Positions 33,553 to 42,338 of a DNA stretch of 53,057 nucleotides are shown piece after piece (position 1 is the stretch's first letter; each line of letters begins with the position of its first letter). The DNA is taken from positions 1 through 53,057 of the forward strand of contig BCRI01000042.1 in the NCBI GenBank assembly GCA_001552515.1, written 5' to 3'. Source of the DNA: Sphaerimonospora mesophila NBRC 14179 = JCM 3151. GTDB taxonomy: Bacteria; Actinomycetota; Actinomycetes; Streptosporangiales; Streptosporangiaceae. The position numbers and the translations under genes are program-made. The notes under the pieces were generated by a model. That model was given only the letters and a program-made list of their open reading frames with translations. It was not told where the DNA came from and searched no databases.

Positions 33553-35472
33553 CTACAGGGCTCCCAGCACGGTCCGCGCCACGGATCTCGCCCCGGCGGC
33601 CGCCTCCTTCGAGTCCATCAGCAGCGAGTCCGGCGCGTTGATCGGCGTGTTCTCCGGCCGGTCGCTGCCCGAGAAGAGCACCCAGACGACCTTCGTGCCG
33701 TCGAGGATGTAGATCTCGTAGCGGTTCGACTGCGCGGTGTCGGTGCGCTGCCGGATGGCCTGGCCGAACGAGTCCTGGCCGAACCCCGGCAGCTTGCGCA
33801 GCTTGCCCCACCGGATGCCGCCGATCCTGCTCGACGCCGTCGTCTTGGCCTTGGCCCGCTCGTCGATGAAGCGGTAGCGGGCGGAATCCGCGTCGGCGAA
33901 GGCGTAGATGTTGATCCGGAGGTTCCGCCACCGTACCTTGCCCTGACCGATCGGCAGCTTGTCGTTCCACCACTGACACTGGGTGACCGTGGCGCCGTCC
34001 TCCACGCTGCGGGCCGCCACTCCCTCGGTCTTGGGCACCAGCGTCTTGACCAGCGACTGCACGCTCACGCACGGCTCCGGCAGCGCGATCAGGGTGGGCT
34101 TGGGCGACGGACTCGGGCTCGGCTTCGGCCGCGGCTTGAACGGCATCGCCTGCCCGGATTGCCAGGCGGTGACCGACTTCCCGAGCTGGCCCAGCAGGTT
34201 CTCGACCTCGCGCAGCGCGTTCTCCTCGGTGATGGACTGGGTGGTGTCCGTCGAGAAGATGGCCGCTTCCTTGTCCTTCTGGTTCGCCTCGTACTTCACC
34301 TGGAACACCACGTTGCCGACGCGGCCCACGCCCTGCCCGAAGGAGTACCAGTAGTCCTTCTCCCGCGTCCACTGGTACTGGGCGGCGGCCTGCTCGCCGA
34401 TCCCGGCGAACTCCTTCGCCTTCGAGTAGTAGCGCTCGTTGGTGGACACCTTCTCCTGGTACTTGTACTGCTTCAGCTCACCGTCGAACTGGATGCGCGC
34501 GGCCTTCTCCGCCGTGGTGTTGCCGACCCCCTCATATCGGGACACGTTCACGGTGATCTCACGGCTGCGCCGTTTGTCCTTGTAGGAGATGTCGCGGTTG
34601 ACCCAGCTGCAGGTCCACTTGACGTAGCTGACGATGGCGTCGTCGCGGTTGTCGCGCATCGACGAGTCGATCTTCGCGGCGGGCACCAGCCGCTCGGTCT
34701 CCGCCGGGTCGAGCATCGCGCACGCGTCCGTCTTCGACGCGTCGGCGGCGGCCGATGACGTGGCCGCCGGAGAGGCCGCGGCCGCGGTCGCAGTCGGCAC
34801 GGGGCTCGCGCCGACGTCGCGCACCTTCATCACCGCGAACGTCCCGCCCGCCACCGCCAGCACGGCCGTGATCGCCACGCTCGGGATCACCCAGCCCCGG
34901 CGCCGGGACGGGGACGGCTGCGTCGGCGTCTGCCACAGGGCGGGAGCCGGCGGGGTCGGCCCCTGCCAGCCGCCGCCGGAGCCCTGCCACGCCCCGCCCG
35001 GCGCAGGTCCGCCCGGCGGGCCGTACGGATCCTGGCCATGCGGGCCCTGACCGTACGGACTCTGACCGTACGGACTCTGACCGTACGGGCCCTGGCCGTA
35101 CGGCTGAGCGGGCGGCGGCTGGATCAGGGGTTGTCCAAGCGGCGGTTGTCCATGGGGCGACGGCCCCTGCGGTGGTTGTCCATGGGGCGGCTGGATCGGC
35201 GGCTGTCCGTGCGGCGGCGGGCCGTACTGCTGGGGATACGGCTGTCCCTGAGGCCGTCCCTGGGGCTGCCCCTGAGGCTGTCCCTGTCCCCAATGATCTT
35301 GCTGTGGATACCGCTGGGGGTGTTGGTGCGGGGGTTGCGGAGCATTCGGGCCGGCGGGCGGCGGGGCGGGCCGGCCGTCGGGCGACGCCTCAGGAGGGAC
35401 CGGACCGGACGACTGCCAGGGCAGGGGCGCCGGGCCGCCGGGCCCGGGGTATCCGTCGTCACCGCTGGACAT
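33553..35472 (-). CDS. Gln/Pro-rich single-pass membrane protein with duplicated outer domains
   Basis: A 639-residue protein. Residues 1-170 are a disordered Pro/Gln/Gly/Tyr tail with YGQSP repeats. One membrane helix (about 190-215, [21 protein letters not shown]) follows. The outer part has two similar domains, each opening with a conserved Cys ([15 protein letters not shown], and [15 protein letters not shown]) and a later Cys-Trp pair (CSW, CQWW), like the DUF3558-type lipoprotein fold. The same pattern occurs in the outer parts of the two kinases upstream. It starts 24 bases after the kinase gene at 35497 with CAGGAGG upstream, so it is in the same operon and may be a kinase substrate or co-receptor. 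Confidence 0.75.
   Translation of the reverse strand: MSSGDDGYPGPGGPAPLPWQSSGPVPPEASPDGRPAPPPAGPNAPQPPHQHPQRYPQQDHWGQGQPQGQPQGRPQGQPYPQQYGPPPHGQPPIQPPHGQPPQGPSPHGQPPLGQPLIQPPPAQPYGQGPYGQSPYGQSPYGQGPHGQDPYGPPGGPAPGGAWQGSGGGWQGPTPPAPALWQTPTQPSPSRRRGWVIPSVAITAVLAVAGGTFAVMKVRDVGASPVPTATAAAASPAATSSAAADASKTDACAMLDPAETERLVPAAKIDSSMRDNRDDAIVSYVKWTCSWVNRDISYKDKRRSREITVNVSRYEGVGNTTAEKAARIQFDGELKQYKYQEKVSTNERYYSKAKEFAGIGEQAAAQYQWTREKDYWYSFGQGVGRVGNVVFQVKYEANQKDKEAAIFSTDTTQSITEENALREVENLLGQLGKSVTAWQSGQAMPFKPRPKPSPSPSPKPTLIALPEPCVSVQSLVKTLVPKTEGVAARSVEDGATVTQCQWWNDKLPIGQGKVRWRNLRINIYAFADADSARYRFIDERAKAKTTASSRIGGIRWGKLRKLPGFGQDSFGQAIRQRTDTAQSNRYEIYILDGTKVVWVLFSGSDRPENTPINAPDSLLMDSKEAAAGARSVARTVLGAL
35047..35106 (-). 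repeat. 15-bp tandem repeat, 4 copies, in the Gln/Pro-rich gene
   Basis: Units of CTGACCGTACGGACT: two identical copies followed by two variants. They encode the YGQSP repeats of the cytoplasmic tail. Confidence 0.8.
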
Positions 35473-35496
35473 ATCGCCTCCTGAACGTTCGAAAGG

Positions 35497-36948
35497 TTAT
35501 CCGAGCCCGACATCGACGAGCTCCGCCGCGCGTACGGCGGTTCGCCGGTCGTCCGGAGTGACCGTCGCGTCGCCCGCCCGGCGGTAGGCGACCTCGACGA
35601 CGAGGTTGCTGAGCCGGAACCAGACCGATGCCCCGGCGGTCCCGGCGCTCGGATCCGACTCGTCGCGCGAGAACGCCTCGTCCGCTATGCCCGGCTGGTC
35701 GTAGAGCGCGGCGCCCGCCTCGGCCTGGGCGGCACGCTGCCCGGCGAGCTCCAGGGCCGCGGCATCGGCCGCCGCCTCCCCCCGGCCGGAGTCGGCGAGC
35801 CGGTAGGTCACGGTTATCGTCCGATCCCGGCCGCTCGTGCGCTCCCGCCACTGGCAGCTCGGGGCGAGCCGTCCCGGCCCTCCGGCGGACTCCGCCGACG
35901 AGTGATCCGTGATCTGATCCGGCGCGGCCTGGGCGCCGAACAGCTCGCGGACCGCGGCGGTGGTAAGGCTACGGCACGGGTCGGGGGCGGCCGTGAACCG
36001 TCCCCCGTCCGAGCCGGAACCCGCCCCCGGCCCACCGGCCAGCCACCAGGCCCCCAGCCCCGCTGTCACACCCACCACCAGCACCAGCGCGATGCCGAGC
36101 ACGAGCCGTGTCGTACGGCCCCGCCGTACGTCGGCGGGCCCCGGCGCGGCGGCCAGCGCGTGCAGGGCCTGCCGTACGACCTGTGGCGGCAGGCGGCGGG
36201 CGGGGTCCTTGTCGAGCAGGCCGTGCACGAGCCAGGCCAGCTCGGGCGAGGCCAGGACCATCGGCCGCGGCTGGTGCAGGAGCACGGCGGCGACGAGCGC
36301 GGCGGCGAGATCCCGCTCGAACGGCGGCCGGCCCTCGACCGCCGCGTACAGCGTCGCGCCCAGCGACCACAGGTCGGAGGGCGGCCCGTCGGGCTCGCCG
36401 CGGAAACGCTCGGGCGCCATGTAGGCGGGCGATCCCGCGGAACTGGACGAGACCGCTCCGGCCGTGCCGAGCCGGGCGGCGATCCCGAAGTCGGTGAGCA
36501 GCGCGCGACCGTCCGGTGCGATCAGCACGTTGGCGGGCTTCACATCACGGTGCAGGATCCCGCGGGCGTGCGCGGCCTCCAGCGCGTCGAGGACGGAAAG
36601 CCCGATCTCGGCCACCCGCCGCACCGGGAGCGGCCCGTCCTCGTGGATCACCCTGTCGAGCGATCGGCCGGGCACCAGGTCCATCACGATCCACGGCCGC
36701 CCCTCGTGCCGGACCACGTCGTGGATCATCACGATCGACGGGTGGTTGAGCCGGCCCGCCGCCCGAGCCTCGTAGATCGCCCGGTCGGTGAACTCGGCCA
36801 GCTCCGCCCCGCCGAGCCCCGACGGGATGCGGACCTGCTTCATCGCGACCTCACGGCGGAGCAGTTCGTCGGTGGCCCGCCAGACGGTGCCGCCGCCGCC
36901 CTCGCCGAGTGCTTCGACGAGGCGGTAACGGCCGGCCAGCAGGTCCAT
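35497..36948 (-). CDS. Transmembrane Ser/Thr protein kinase
   Basis: A 483-residue Hanks-type kinase. Gly-rich loop GEGGGG (15-20), catalytic Lys37, alphaC Glu60, HRDVKPAN with Asp135 and Asn140, and DFG Asp153 are all present, followed by GSPAYMAPE, so it should be active. A membrane helix lies at about 281-305. The outer domain has conserved CRSLTTAAVRELFG and later CQWRE, matching the DUF3558-like domains of its neighbours rather than PASTA repeats. The ATG directly follows the stop of the upstream kinase (TGAATG, no gap), so the kinases are translationally coupled. Confidence 0.9.
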   Translation of the reverse strand: MDLLAGRYRLVEALGEGGGGTVWRATDELLRREVAMKQVRIPSGLGGAELAEFTDRAIYEARAAGRLNHPSIVMIHDVVRHEGRPWIVMDLVPGRSLDRVIHEDGPLPVRRVAEIGLSVLDALEAAHARGILHRDVKPANVLIAPDGRALLTDFGIAARLGTAGAVSSSSAGSPAYMAPERFRGEPDGPPSDLWSLGATLYAAVEGRPPFERDLAAALVAAVLLHQPRPMVLASPELAWLVHGLLDKDPARRLPPQVVRQALHALAAAPGPADVRRGRTTRLVLGIALVLVVGVTAGLGAWWLAGGPGAGSGSDGGRFTAAPDPCRSLTTAAVRELFGAQAAPDQITDHSSAESAGGPGRLAPSCQWRERTSGRDRTITVTYRLADSGRGEAAADAAALELAGQRAAQAEAGAALYDQPGIADEAFSRDESDPSAGTAGASVWFRLSNLVVEVAYRRAGDATVTPDDRRTAVRAAELVDVGLG

Positions 36949-38487
36949 TCAGGCCAGCCCTCGAAGGCCTTCGACGGCCATTCCGGCCGCCTCCATCGCG
37001 CGCTGCCGCAGGTCCTCGACCGATCCGGCGTCGAGGTCGGCGTACTGGAAGCGGGCCACGAGATCACCGAGGCGGAAGTACACCTCGGACGCCTGGGCCG
37101 CTCCCTCCGGTCTGGTGATGTCGGCGGTGAACGCCTCGTCGCCCACGCCGGCGGCCGGCCGGGCGGCGGACACGATGACGGCGGTCCTGCGGTCGACGCC
37201 GACCTCGTACCAGATCCAGTTGCCGTCGCGGGGGGCCGAGCCGTACTGCCGGCGCAGACCGGCCAGGAGGGTTCGGGCGGAGTCGAGCGTGAGCGCCCAG
37301 GGCTCGGGGGTGTCGGAGTCGGTCTGGGCGCTCAGGGAGATCCCGGCGCCGGTGACGGTCCACTGGCACTCGTCGCCCGACGCCCGGCCCTTCGGCGGTG
37401 TGTCGGTGCCGAGCACCCGCCCGACCTGCTCCGGAGTCAGCGCTCGGCACAGGTCGACCTTCCGGGAGAAGGTCGGCGACACCGGGCGCGGCCGGGCAGC
37501 CGCCTCGGCCCCGCCGTCGTTTCCGCCGTCGTCGAGGACGAGGACGGCGGCGGTCGCGGTCACCGCCACGGCCGTCGCCGCCGCGGCCACGCCGATCCAG
37601 CGTCGGGCGTGCTTCCCGCCGGGCCGCCGCATCGGCACCGGCCGGATCTCCGGGGCGCCGCCGGCCGCGATCCGCCGGAGGAGGTCCAGAGCCGTGGCGG
37701 CGTCCGGCCGGGCGGCCGGGTCCCGGGCCAGCATCCACATCAGCAGCGGCCCGAGCGGGCCGGCCAGCCGCGGCGGCCGGGGATCGCGCGTCAGCGTCGC
37801 CGCGATCACCTCCGCGGGCGACTCCTGCGAGGAGGAGCGGTACGGCGAGCCGCCCTCGACAGCGGCGTAGAGCGTGGCGGCGAGCGACCACAGGTCGGCG
37901 GCCGGCCCGCCCGGTTCGCCCGACAGCCGTTCCGGGGCGATGAAGCCCGGGGAGCCGACGAGCAGTCCGGCCTCGGTCAGCGCGGTCTGGTCCGCAGGTC
38001 GGGCGATGCCGAAGTCGGTGAGCACGACGCGGCCCCCGTCGGCGAGGAACACGTTCCCCGGCTTGACGTCCCGGTGCTGTACGCCACGGGAGTGCGCCTC
38101 CGACAGCGCCTCCAGCACGCGTGCGCCGATGTCCGCCACCAGCGGGGGCGCCATCGGCCCGTAGGTCGAGATCTCCTCGGACAGGTCGTGACCGTACAGC
38201 AGTTCCATGACGATCCACGGCTTGCCGTCGTGTACGAGCACGTCGTGCACGGCGACGATCCCGGGATGGCGGATACGCGCGGTGACCTCGGCCTCCCGCA
38301 TGACCCGCGCCACCCGTTCCGCGCGCTCCCGCTCGGGCAGCCCGTCGGGCACCCGAAGCTCCTTGACCGCGACCTCGCGATCGAGCAGAACATCCCTTGC
38401 CAGCCAGACCGTGCCCATGCCACCGGAGCCGAGGGGCCGCAGCAGGTGATATCGCGAGGCCGGCGTCTCCCCCAGCGATTCGGCCAT
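36949..38487 (-). CDS. Transmembrane Ser/Thr protein kinase
   Basis: A 512-residue Hanks-type kinase. GSGGMG loop (20-25), Lys42, HRDVKPGN with Asp140 and Asn145, and DFG Asp158 are present, followed by GSPGFIAPE. A membrane helix is at about 298-322. The outer domain begins LCRALTPEQVGRVLGTD and has CQWTV, again the DUF3558-like pattern shared with the next two genes. This is the first kinase of the operon, 52 bases after the HATPase-like gene. The second kinase is fused stop-to-start downstream. Both may sense the same outer signal as a hetero-pair. Confidence 0.9.
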   Translation of the reverse strand: MAESLGETPASRYHLLRPLGSGGMGTVWLARDVLLDREVAVKELRVPDGLPERERAERVARVMREAEVTARIRHPGIVAVHDVLVHDGKPWIVMELLYGHDLSEEISTYGPMAPPLVADIGARVLEALSEAHSRGVQHRDVKPGNVFLADGGRVVLTDFGIARPADQTALTEAGLLVGSPGFIAPERLSGEPGGPAADLWSLAATLYAAVEGGSPYRSSSQESPAEVIAATLTRDPRPPRLAGPLGPLLMWMLARDPAARPDAATALDLLRRIAAGGAPEIRPVPMRRPGGKHARRWIGVAAAATAVAVTATAAVLVLDDGGNDGGAEAAARPRPVSPTFSRKVDLCRALTPEQVGRVLGTDTPPKGRASGDECQWTVTGAGISLSAQTDSDTPEPWALTLDSARTLLAGLRRQYGSAPRDGNWIWYEVGVDRRTAVIVSAARPAAGVGDEAFTADITRPEGAAQASEVYFRLGDLVARFQYADLDAGSVEDLRQRAMEAAGMAVEGLRGLA

Positions 38488-38539
38488 ATCGGGGAGAATA
38501 GCGAACCTTTAATCGACTCGCTCTCTGAGGGGTTTTCCG

Positions 38540-39034
38540 TTACCTCCCCTTTGCCCGACCCTTGTCCGTCGGAAGCTCCAGCGAGACCGTGCTCCCGTTG
38601 CCCGGCTCAGACGCGAAGGTGAGGACGCCGCCCAGGCTCCCCACCCGCCGGCGCAGGCCGTCGGCCTTCGGCAGTTCGTGCGGGCTGTAGCCGCGCCCGT
38701 CGTCGCTGACCGTCAGCCGGACCGTGCCGCCGACGGTCAGCGCGATCGACACGTGGCCGGGATCCCGCGCCGCGGACAGCGCCAGCACCAGGGTTTCGCA
38801 GACGAGCTGGGCGACCTCGTCGGTGACCACACTCGACGGGTCGGGCAGCGCCCAGATCTCGACGGGGACGGCGGCGGCCTCGCCCCAGCCGGCGATGACG
38901 GACTCGACCGCCGCCCGCAGACCGAAGCCGGCGGCCTTCGACCGCGACTCCTGTCTGACGAGAGAGAGCTTCCTCAAGGGGCCCTGGCCACGCGGGATCA
39001 CGAAGCCTCGCAGATGTGTGATTTCGACGAACAC
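38540..39034 (-). CDS. Orphan HATPase_c domain protein (histidine-kinase-like, lacks N-box Asn)
   Basis: A 164-residue soluble protein resembling only the ATP-binding domain of NarL-class histidine kinases. It has DDGRG (111-115, G1 box) and the G2-like GLRRRVGSLGG (126-136), with ending SEPGNGSTVSLELP. At the N box the usual Asn of ExxxN is replaced by Leu (Glu80, TLV, Leu84), so Mg-ATP use may be impaired. No phosphoacceptor His domain or response regulator is present. The GTG start lacks a clear ribosome site, and a TAGCTT box seven bases upstream hints at a leaderless message. It probably precedes the kinase operon on the same strand. Confidence 0.7.
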   Translation of the reverse strand: MFVEITHLRGFVIPRGQGPLRKLSLVRQESRSKAAGFGLRAAVESVIAGWGEAAAVPVEIWALPDPSSVVTDEVAQLVCETLVLALSAARDPGHVSIALTVGGTVRLTVSDDGRGYSPHELPKADGLRRRVGSLGGVLTFASEPGNGSTVSLELPTDKGRAKGR

Positions 39035-39121
39035 CCACGAAGCTAGCCGATCGAATCGCCCCCCATTGGACCGCTCTCATATCGTTTGAGTCACGCCCCT
39101 TACATCGGGGTTGACAGAGGG

Positions 39122-39164
39122 CGGCAGTGCCTGCCGGGAAGAGCGAGTTCTGGCGGCACTGCCG
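39122..39164 (-). terminator. Hairpin after the secreted GH3 gene
   Basis: CGGCAGTGC (39122-39130) and GCACTGCCG (39156-39164) form a perfect 9-bp stem about 30 bases after the GH3 stop, separating it from the HATPase gene on the same strand. Confidence 0.55.
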
Positions 39165-39195
39165 TCGGGATCGGGCCGCGGGAAGCGGCGGACGT

Positions 39196-42100
39196 TCAGT
39201 GGAGGGTGAGGTCCTTGATCCTCAGGTCGCCCCGGAACACGACGTAGAGATCCTTGACGCCGGAGGCGCCGGACACCGGAGCGGTCGCCGTACCCCAGCC
39301 GTAGACGCCGCCGGTCGCGGCGACCGGGACCGTGGCGATCAGCCTGCCGGTCGGCGAGCCGGCGCGCAGTTCGACGGACCCGCCGCCGGCTGCCGCGGCC
39401 ACACCCATCGTCACCCGGGCCGGGCGGCTTCTCAGGTCGGCGTCCCGGAAGACGATCCAGTCGCCCGCGGCCCCGCCGACGGCGTCACCGCGCGTCTTGG
39501 TCTCGTCGACCAGGTCGACGCCCGAGTAGTCGTCGAAGTCGATCGCCCTGGTGGTCTTCGACAGGTCGCGCGGCGGGATCCGCTCGCCCTTGACGGCGAT
39601 CGTCGTCCGCTGCCGGATGCGCGCCGACGACGAGCCGACCATCACATCGTGCGGGGAGGTCTCGACCGTCCACTTGTTCCGCGTGACGTCCCACAGCGCC
39701 AGGTCGGCCCGGTCGAGCCGGAAGGTGACCGTCTTCGTCTCGCCGGGGGCCAGCGTCAGCCGCTGGAAGCCGCCGAGCCGCTTGACCGGTTGCGTCACCC
39801 GGGAGGTCCGCTGATGCGTGTAGAGCTGGACGACCTCGTCACCGGCCCGGTCGCCGGTGTTGGTCACCATCACACTGACCTCCCAGCCGTCGCCGCTGGG
39901 CGTCGCCCGCAGCCCCTGGTAGCCGAACGTGGTGTACGACAGTCCGTGGCCGAACGGGTAGAGCGGCGTGCCGCGGTAGTAGAGGTACGTGTGGCCGGTC
40001 CTGGTGATGTCGTAGTCGAGGATGTCCGGCAGGTCGGCGTCGGACCGATACCAGGTCTGGGTGAGCCGCCCGGACGGGTTGACGCCGCCGAAGAGCACGT
40101 CGGCGAGGGCACGGCCGGTCTCGGCGCCCGCGTGGGTGGTCCACAGCAGCGAGGCGACCTCGTCCTCCACCTTCCGCATGGTCGTCGGGTAGCTGTCCTC
40201 GAGGACCACCACCGTGTTCGGGTTCGCCTCGACGACGGCGGCGATCAGATCCTGCTGGGCCTCGCCGAGCTCGAGGCCGTCGCGGTCGTGGTTCTCCCGG
40301 CCCGCGACGAACGGGTGGCTGCCGACCACCACGACGGCCGCGTCCGCGTCCCTCGCGGCGGCCGCCGCCGTGTCGGCGCCGCTGGTGACGATCTCCTTGG
40401 CGAAGTGGGCCGCCTCGGCCTTGGACCCCATGCCCAGCGTGCCGTCGGCGCCGACGGTCACGTAGTGCTCGGGGATCCACCACCACGACTCGTCGACCTC
40501 GTATCCGGCGTACCGGATCAGGTAGGTCCCGTCGTTCTGCCGCTCCAGCCGGAACTGCTGCTGCACGTACCACCCGTCCGGATTGTCGGAGTTGGCGAGG
40601 AACGTGCCCCAGTTGCCGGTGAGCAGCTTGCCGTTGCCCACGTTGCGCAGCGTGGACACGCCGTCGGTCCAGTCGGCGACGTCGAACTGCGACGACTCGG
40701 TGGGAGCGGCGTCGGACACGACGACCGCGTCGGCGGCGCCGGTCACCGTGACGTACTTCCCGCTGGCCACGTCCCTGAGCGCGACCCGGTCGAGCGCGTC
40801 GGCGCCGGTCACGGTCGCCCCGCCGCCGAGCCGCTCCCTGATCCCGTCGAGGGGCGTCACCTGGTACGGCATCCTGCCGCTGTACCAGTCGGTGAACAGC
40901 GTGTCCTGCAGCGGGCCGACGACGGCGACCTTCTTGATCGTGGCCGGGTCGAGCGGAAGGATCGGCGCCGGCTTCTTCTCCGCCGAGTCCTTCGCCGAAC
41001 CCTTCACCGAGTCCTTCGCTGAGTCCTTCGCTGAGCCCTTCGCTGAGCCCTTCGCCGAGTCCTTCGCCGAGTCCTTCGCCGCAGGCTGTTTCTTCGGCGC
41101 CGAGTTCTTCAGCAGCACCATGGCCTTGCCCGCGGTCTCGCGGTTGAGCCGCTGATGGGCCACGCTGTTGATCACATCCTTGGTGATCTTCGCGTACGGC
41201 CCGCCGTCCGGGTCGAACTGGCCGAGCCGGAACCGGATCGACAGCGCGTGCCGCACCGACCGGTCGACGTCGGCCTCGGCGAGCAGCCCCCTGCCGAGCG
41301 CGTCCTTGATCAGCCCGGCCATCGTTTCGGGCTTGTTGTCGTCGACGGTGAAGCTGTCGATGCCCGCCTTCAGCGTGGCGGCGAACGCCTCGGTCTCGTT
41401 GTCGAAGTAGTGCTCGGGGTCGGTGAGCGCGTGCGGGGCCCAGGCGTCGCTGACGTTGTAGAGATCCTTCGACGTCCAGGACCGCACGACGTCGTTCAGG
41501 TCGGGGTTGACGGTGTTGGGCCGGCCGTTGACCAGGTTGTAGGCACCCATCACACCGGTGGCGGCGTCGGCCGAGATCGCCGGCTTGAACGCGGCCTCGT
41601 CGTACTCGTGCTTGACCCGTGGCGGCAGGTTCGAGGAGGTGAGGCTGCGCCGATACTCGTTGTTGTTGGCCAGGTAGTGCTTGAGCACCGGGGCCGTCTT
41701 CAGGTAGAAGGGGTCGTCGCCCCGCAGGCCCCTGCCGTACGCCGTGGAGATCGCGCCGGTGAGCAGCGGATCCTCGGAGTAGCCCTCCTCGTTGCGGCCC
41801 CATCGGGGATCGCGCAGCAGGTTCACCACCGGGGCCCAGACCTGGGTGCCCCACGCGACCGGGTCGGCGGAGTTGTACCCGCGTACCTCGTCGCCCACGG
41901 CGGAGCCGACCCGCTCGATCAGCTCGGGGTCCCAGGTGCTGGCGAGGCCGACCGCCTGCGGGAAGACCGTGCCGCTCGCGAACGTCTGCGCCCAGCCGTT
42001 CTTGTCGTCGTTGGACCAGGCCACGCCGTGCAGGGCCTCGGTGCCGTTCTTGTGGTACGGCACGCCCAGGCGCGGGATCGCGGCCTGCGACTGGTGCAGC

Positions 42101-42273
42101 AGCGAGATCTTCTCGTCGAGCGTGAGACGGCCCAGCAGGTCGTCGATCCGCTGGGCGAGCGGCAGCCCCGGGTCGCGGAACGGGAGATCCTCGGCCGCCC
42201 GCGCCGGGGTGGTGCATAATCCGACGGCCAGGACGAGCGCGGCCGCCGCCCCAAGGGGTCGTCGAAGGGACAT
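39196..42273 (-). CDS. Secreted GH3 beta-glycosidase with low-complexity linker, beta-trefoil insert and CBM6-like tail
   Basis: A 1025-residue exported GH3 enzyme. A Sec signal peptide (MSLRRPLGAAAALVLAVG) ends at about ARA-A (26/27). Nucleophile Asp276 is in YNVSDAWAP, with KHYLANNNEYRR in the active site. Residues 393-435 are a Lys/Asp/Ser/Ala repeat absent from the paralogue at 25.1 kb and located at the domain border. An insert at about 505-625 looks like a beta-trefoil (SGKYVTVTGAA, then PEHYVTVGADGTL). A fibronectin III-like domain and a CBM6-like module ending GVKDLYVVFRGDL follow. It is the last gene of the GH31/ABC operon, with a LacI-like site 50 bases upstream and GGAGG at the ATG. 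Likely role: extracellular beta-glucosidase or xylosidase. Confidence 0.87.
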   Translation of the reverse strand: MSLRRPLGAAAALVLAVGLCTTPARAAEDLPFRDPGLPLAQRIDDLLGRLTLDEKISLLHQSQAAIPRLGVPYHKNGTEALHGVAWSNDDKNGWAQTFASGTVFPQAVGLASTWDPELIERVGSAVGDEVRGYNSADPVAWGTQVWAPVVNLLRDPRWGRNEEGYSEDPLLTGAISTAYGRGLRGDDPFYLKTAPVLKHYLANNNEYRRSLTSSNLPPRVKHEYDEAAFKPAISADAATGVMGAYNLVNGRPNTVNPDLNDVVRSWTSKDLYNVSDAWAPHALTDPEHYFDNETEAFAATLKAGIDSFTVDDNKPETMAGLIKDALGRGLLAEADVDRSVRHALSIRFRLGQFDPDGGPYAKITKDVINSVAHQRLNRETAGKAMVLLKNSAPKKQPAAKDSAKDSAKGSAKGSAKDSAKDSVKGSAKDSAEKKPAPILPLDPATIKKVAVVGPLQDTLFTDWYSGRMPYQVTPLDGIRERLGGGATVTGADALDRVALRDVASGKYVTVTGAADAVVVSDAAPTESSQFDVADWTDGVSTLRNVGNGKLLTGNWGTFLANSDNPDGWYVQQQFRLERQNDGTYLIRYAGYEVDESWWWIPEHYVTVGADGTLGMGSKAEAAHFAKEIVTSGADTAAAAARDADAAVVVVGSHPFVAGRENHDRDGLELGEAQQDLIAAVVEANPNTVVVLEDSYPTTMRKVEDEVASLLWTTHAGAETGRALADVLFGGVNPSGRLTQTWYRSDADLPDILDYDITRTGHTYLYYRGTPLYPFGHGLSYTTFGYQGLRATPSGDGWEVSVMVTNTGDRAGDEVVQLYTHQRTSRVTQPVKRLGGFQRLTLAPGETKTVTFRLDRADLALWDVTRNKWTVETSPHDVMVGSSSARIRQRTTIAVKGERIPPRDLSKTTRAIDFDDYSGVDLVDETKTRGDAVGGAAGDWIVFRDADLRSRPARVTMGVAAAAGGGSVELRAGSPTGRLIATVPVAATGGVYGWGTATAPVSGASGVKDLYVVFRGDLRIKDLTLH
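40979..41074 (-). repeat. 12-bp tandem repeat, 8 copies, in the secreted GH3 gene
   Basis: Unit TTCGCCGAGTCC on the + strand with C/T variants; the first copy is imperfect. It encodes alternating KDSA and KGSA. The length is a multiple of three, so copy number changes would keep the frame. Confidence 0.85.
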
Positions 42274-42322
42274 GTCGCCTCCAGGTCAGGTGGATGGCTC
42301 AGATACAGGGACTTCGGATACT

Positions 42323-42336
42323 TCGAAGCGCTGCGG
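42323..42336. promoter_or_regulatory. LacI-like operator before the secreted GH3 gene
   Basis: TCGAAGCGCTGCGG matches the perfect operator TCGAAGCGCTTCGA at 12 of 14 positions. It lies 50 bases upstream of the GH3 start and two bases beyond the stop of the permease gene, hence inside the operon. It may drive separate control of the GH3. Confidence 0.6.
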
Positions 42337-42338
42337 GG

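Noticed and set aside
35902-38622. 906-codon frame opposite both kinases
   Set aside because: Antisense shadow of two well-defined kinases.
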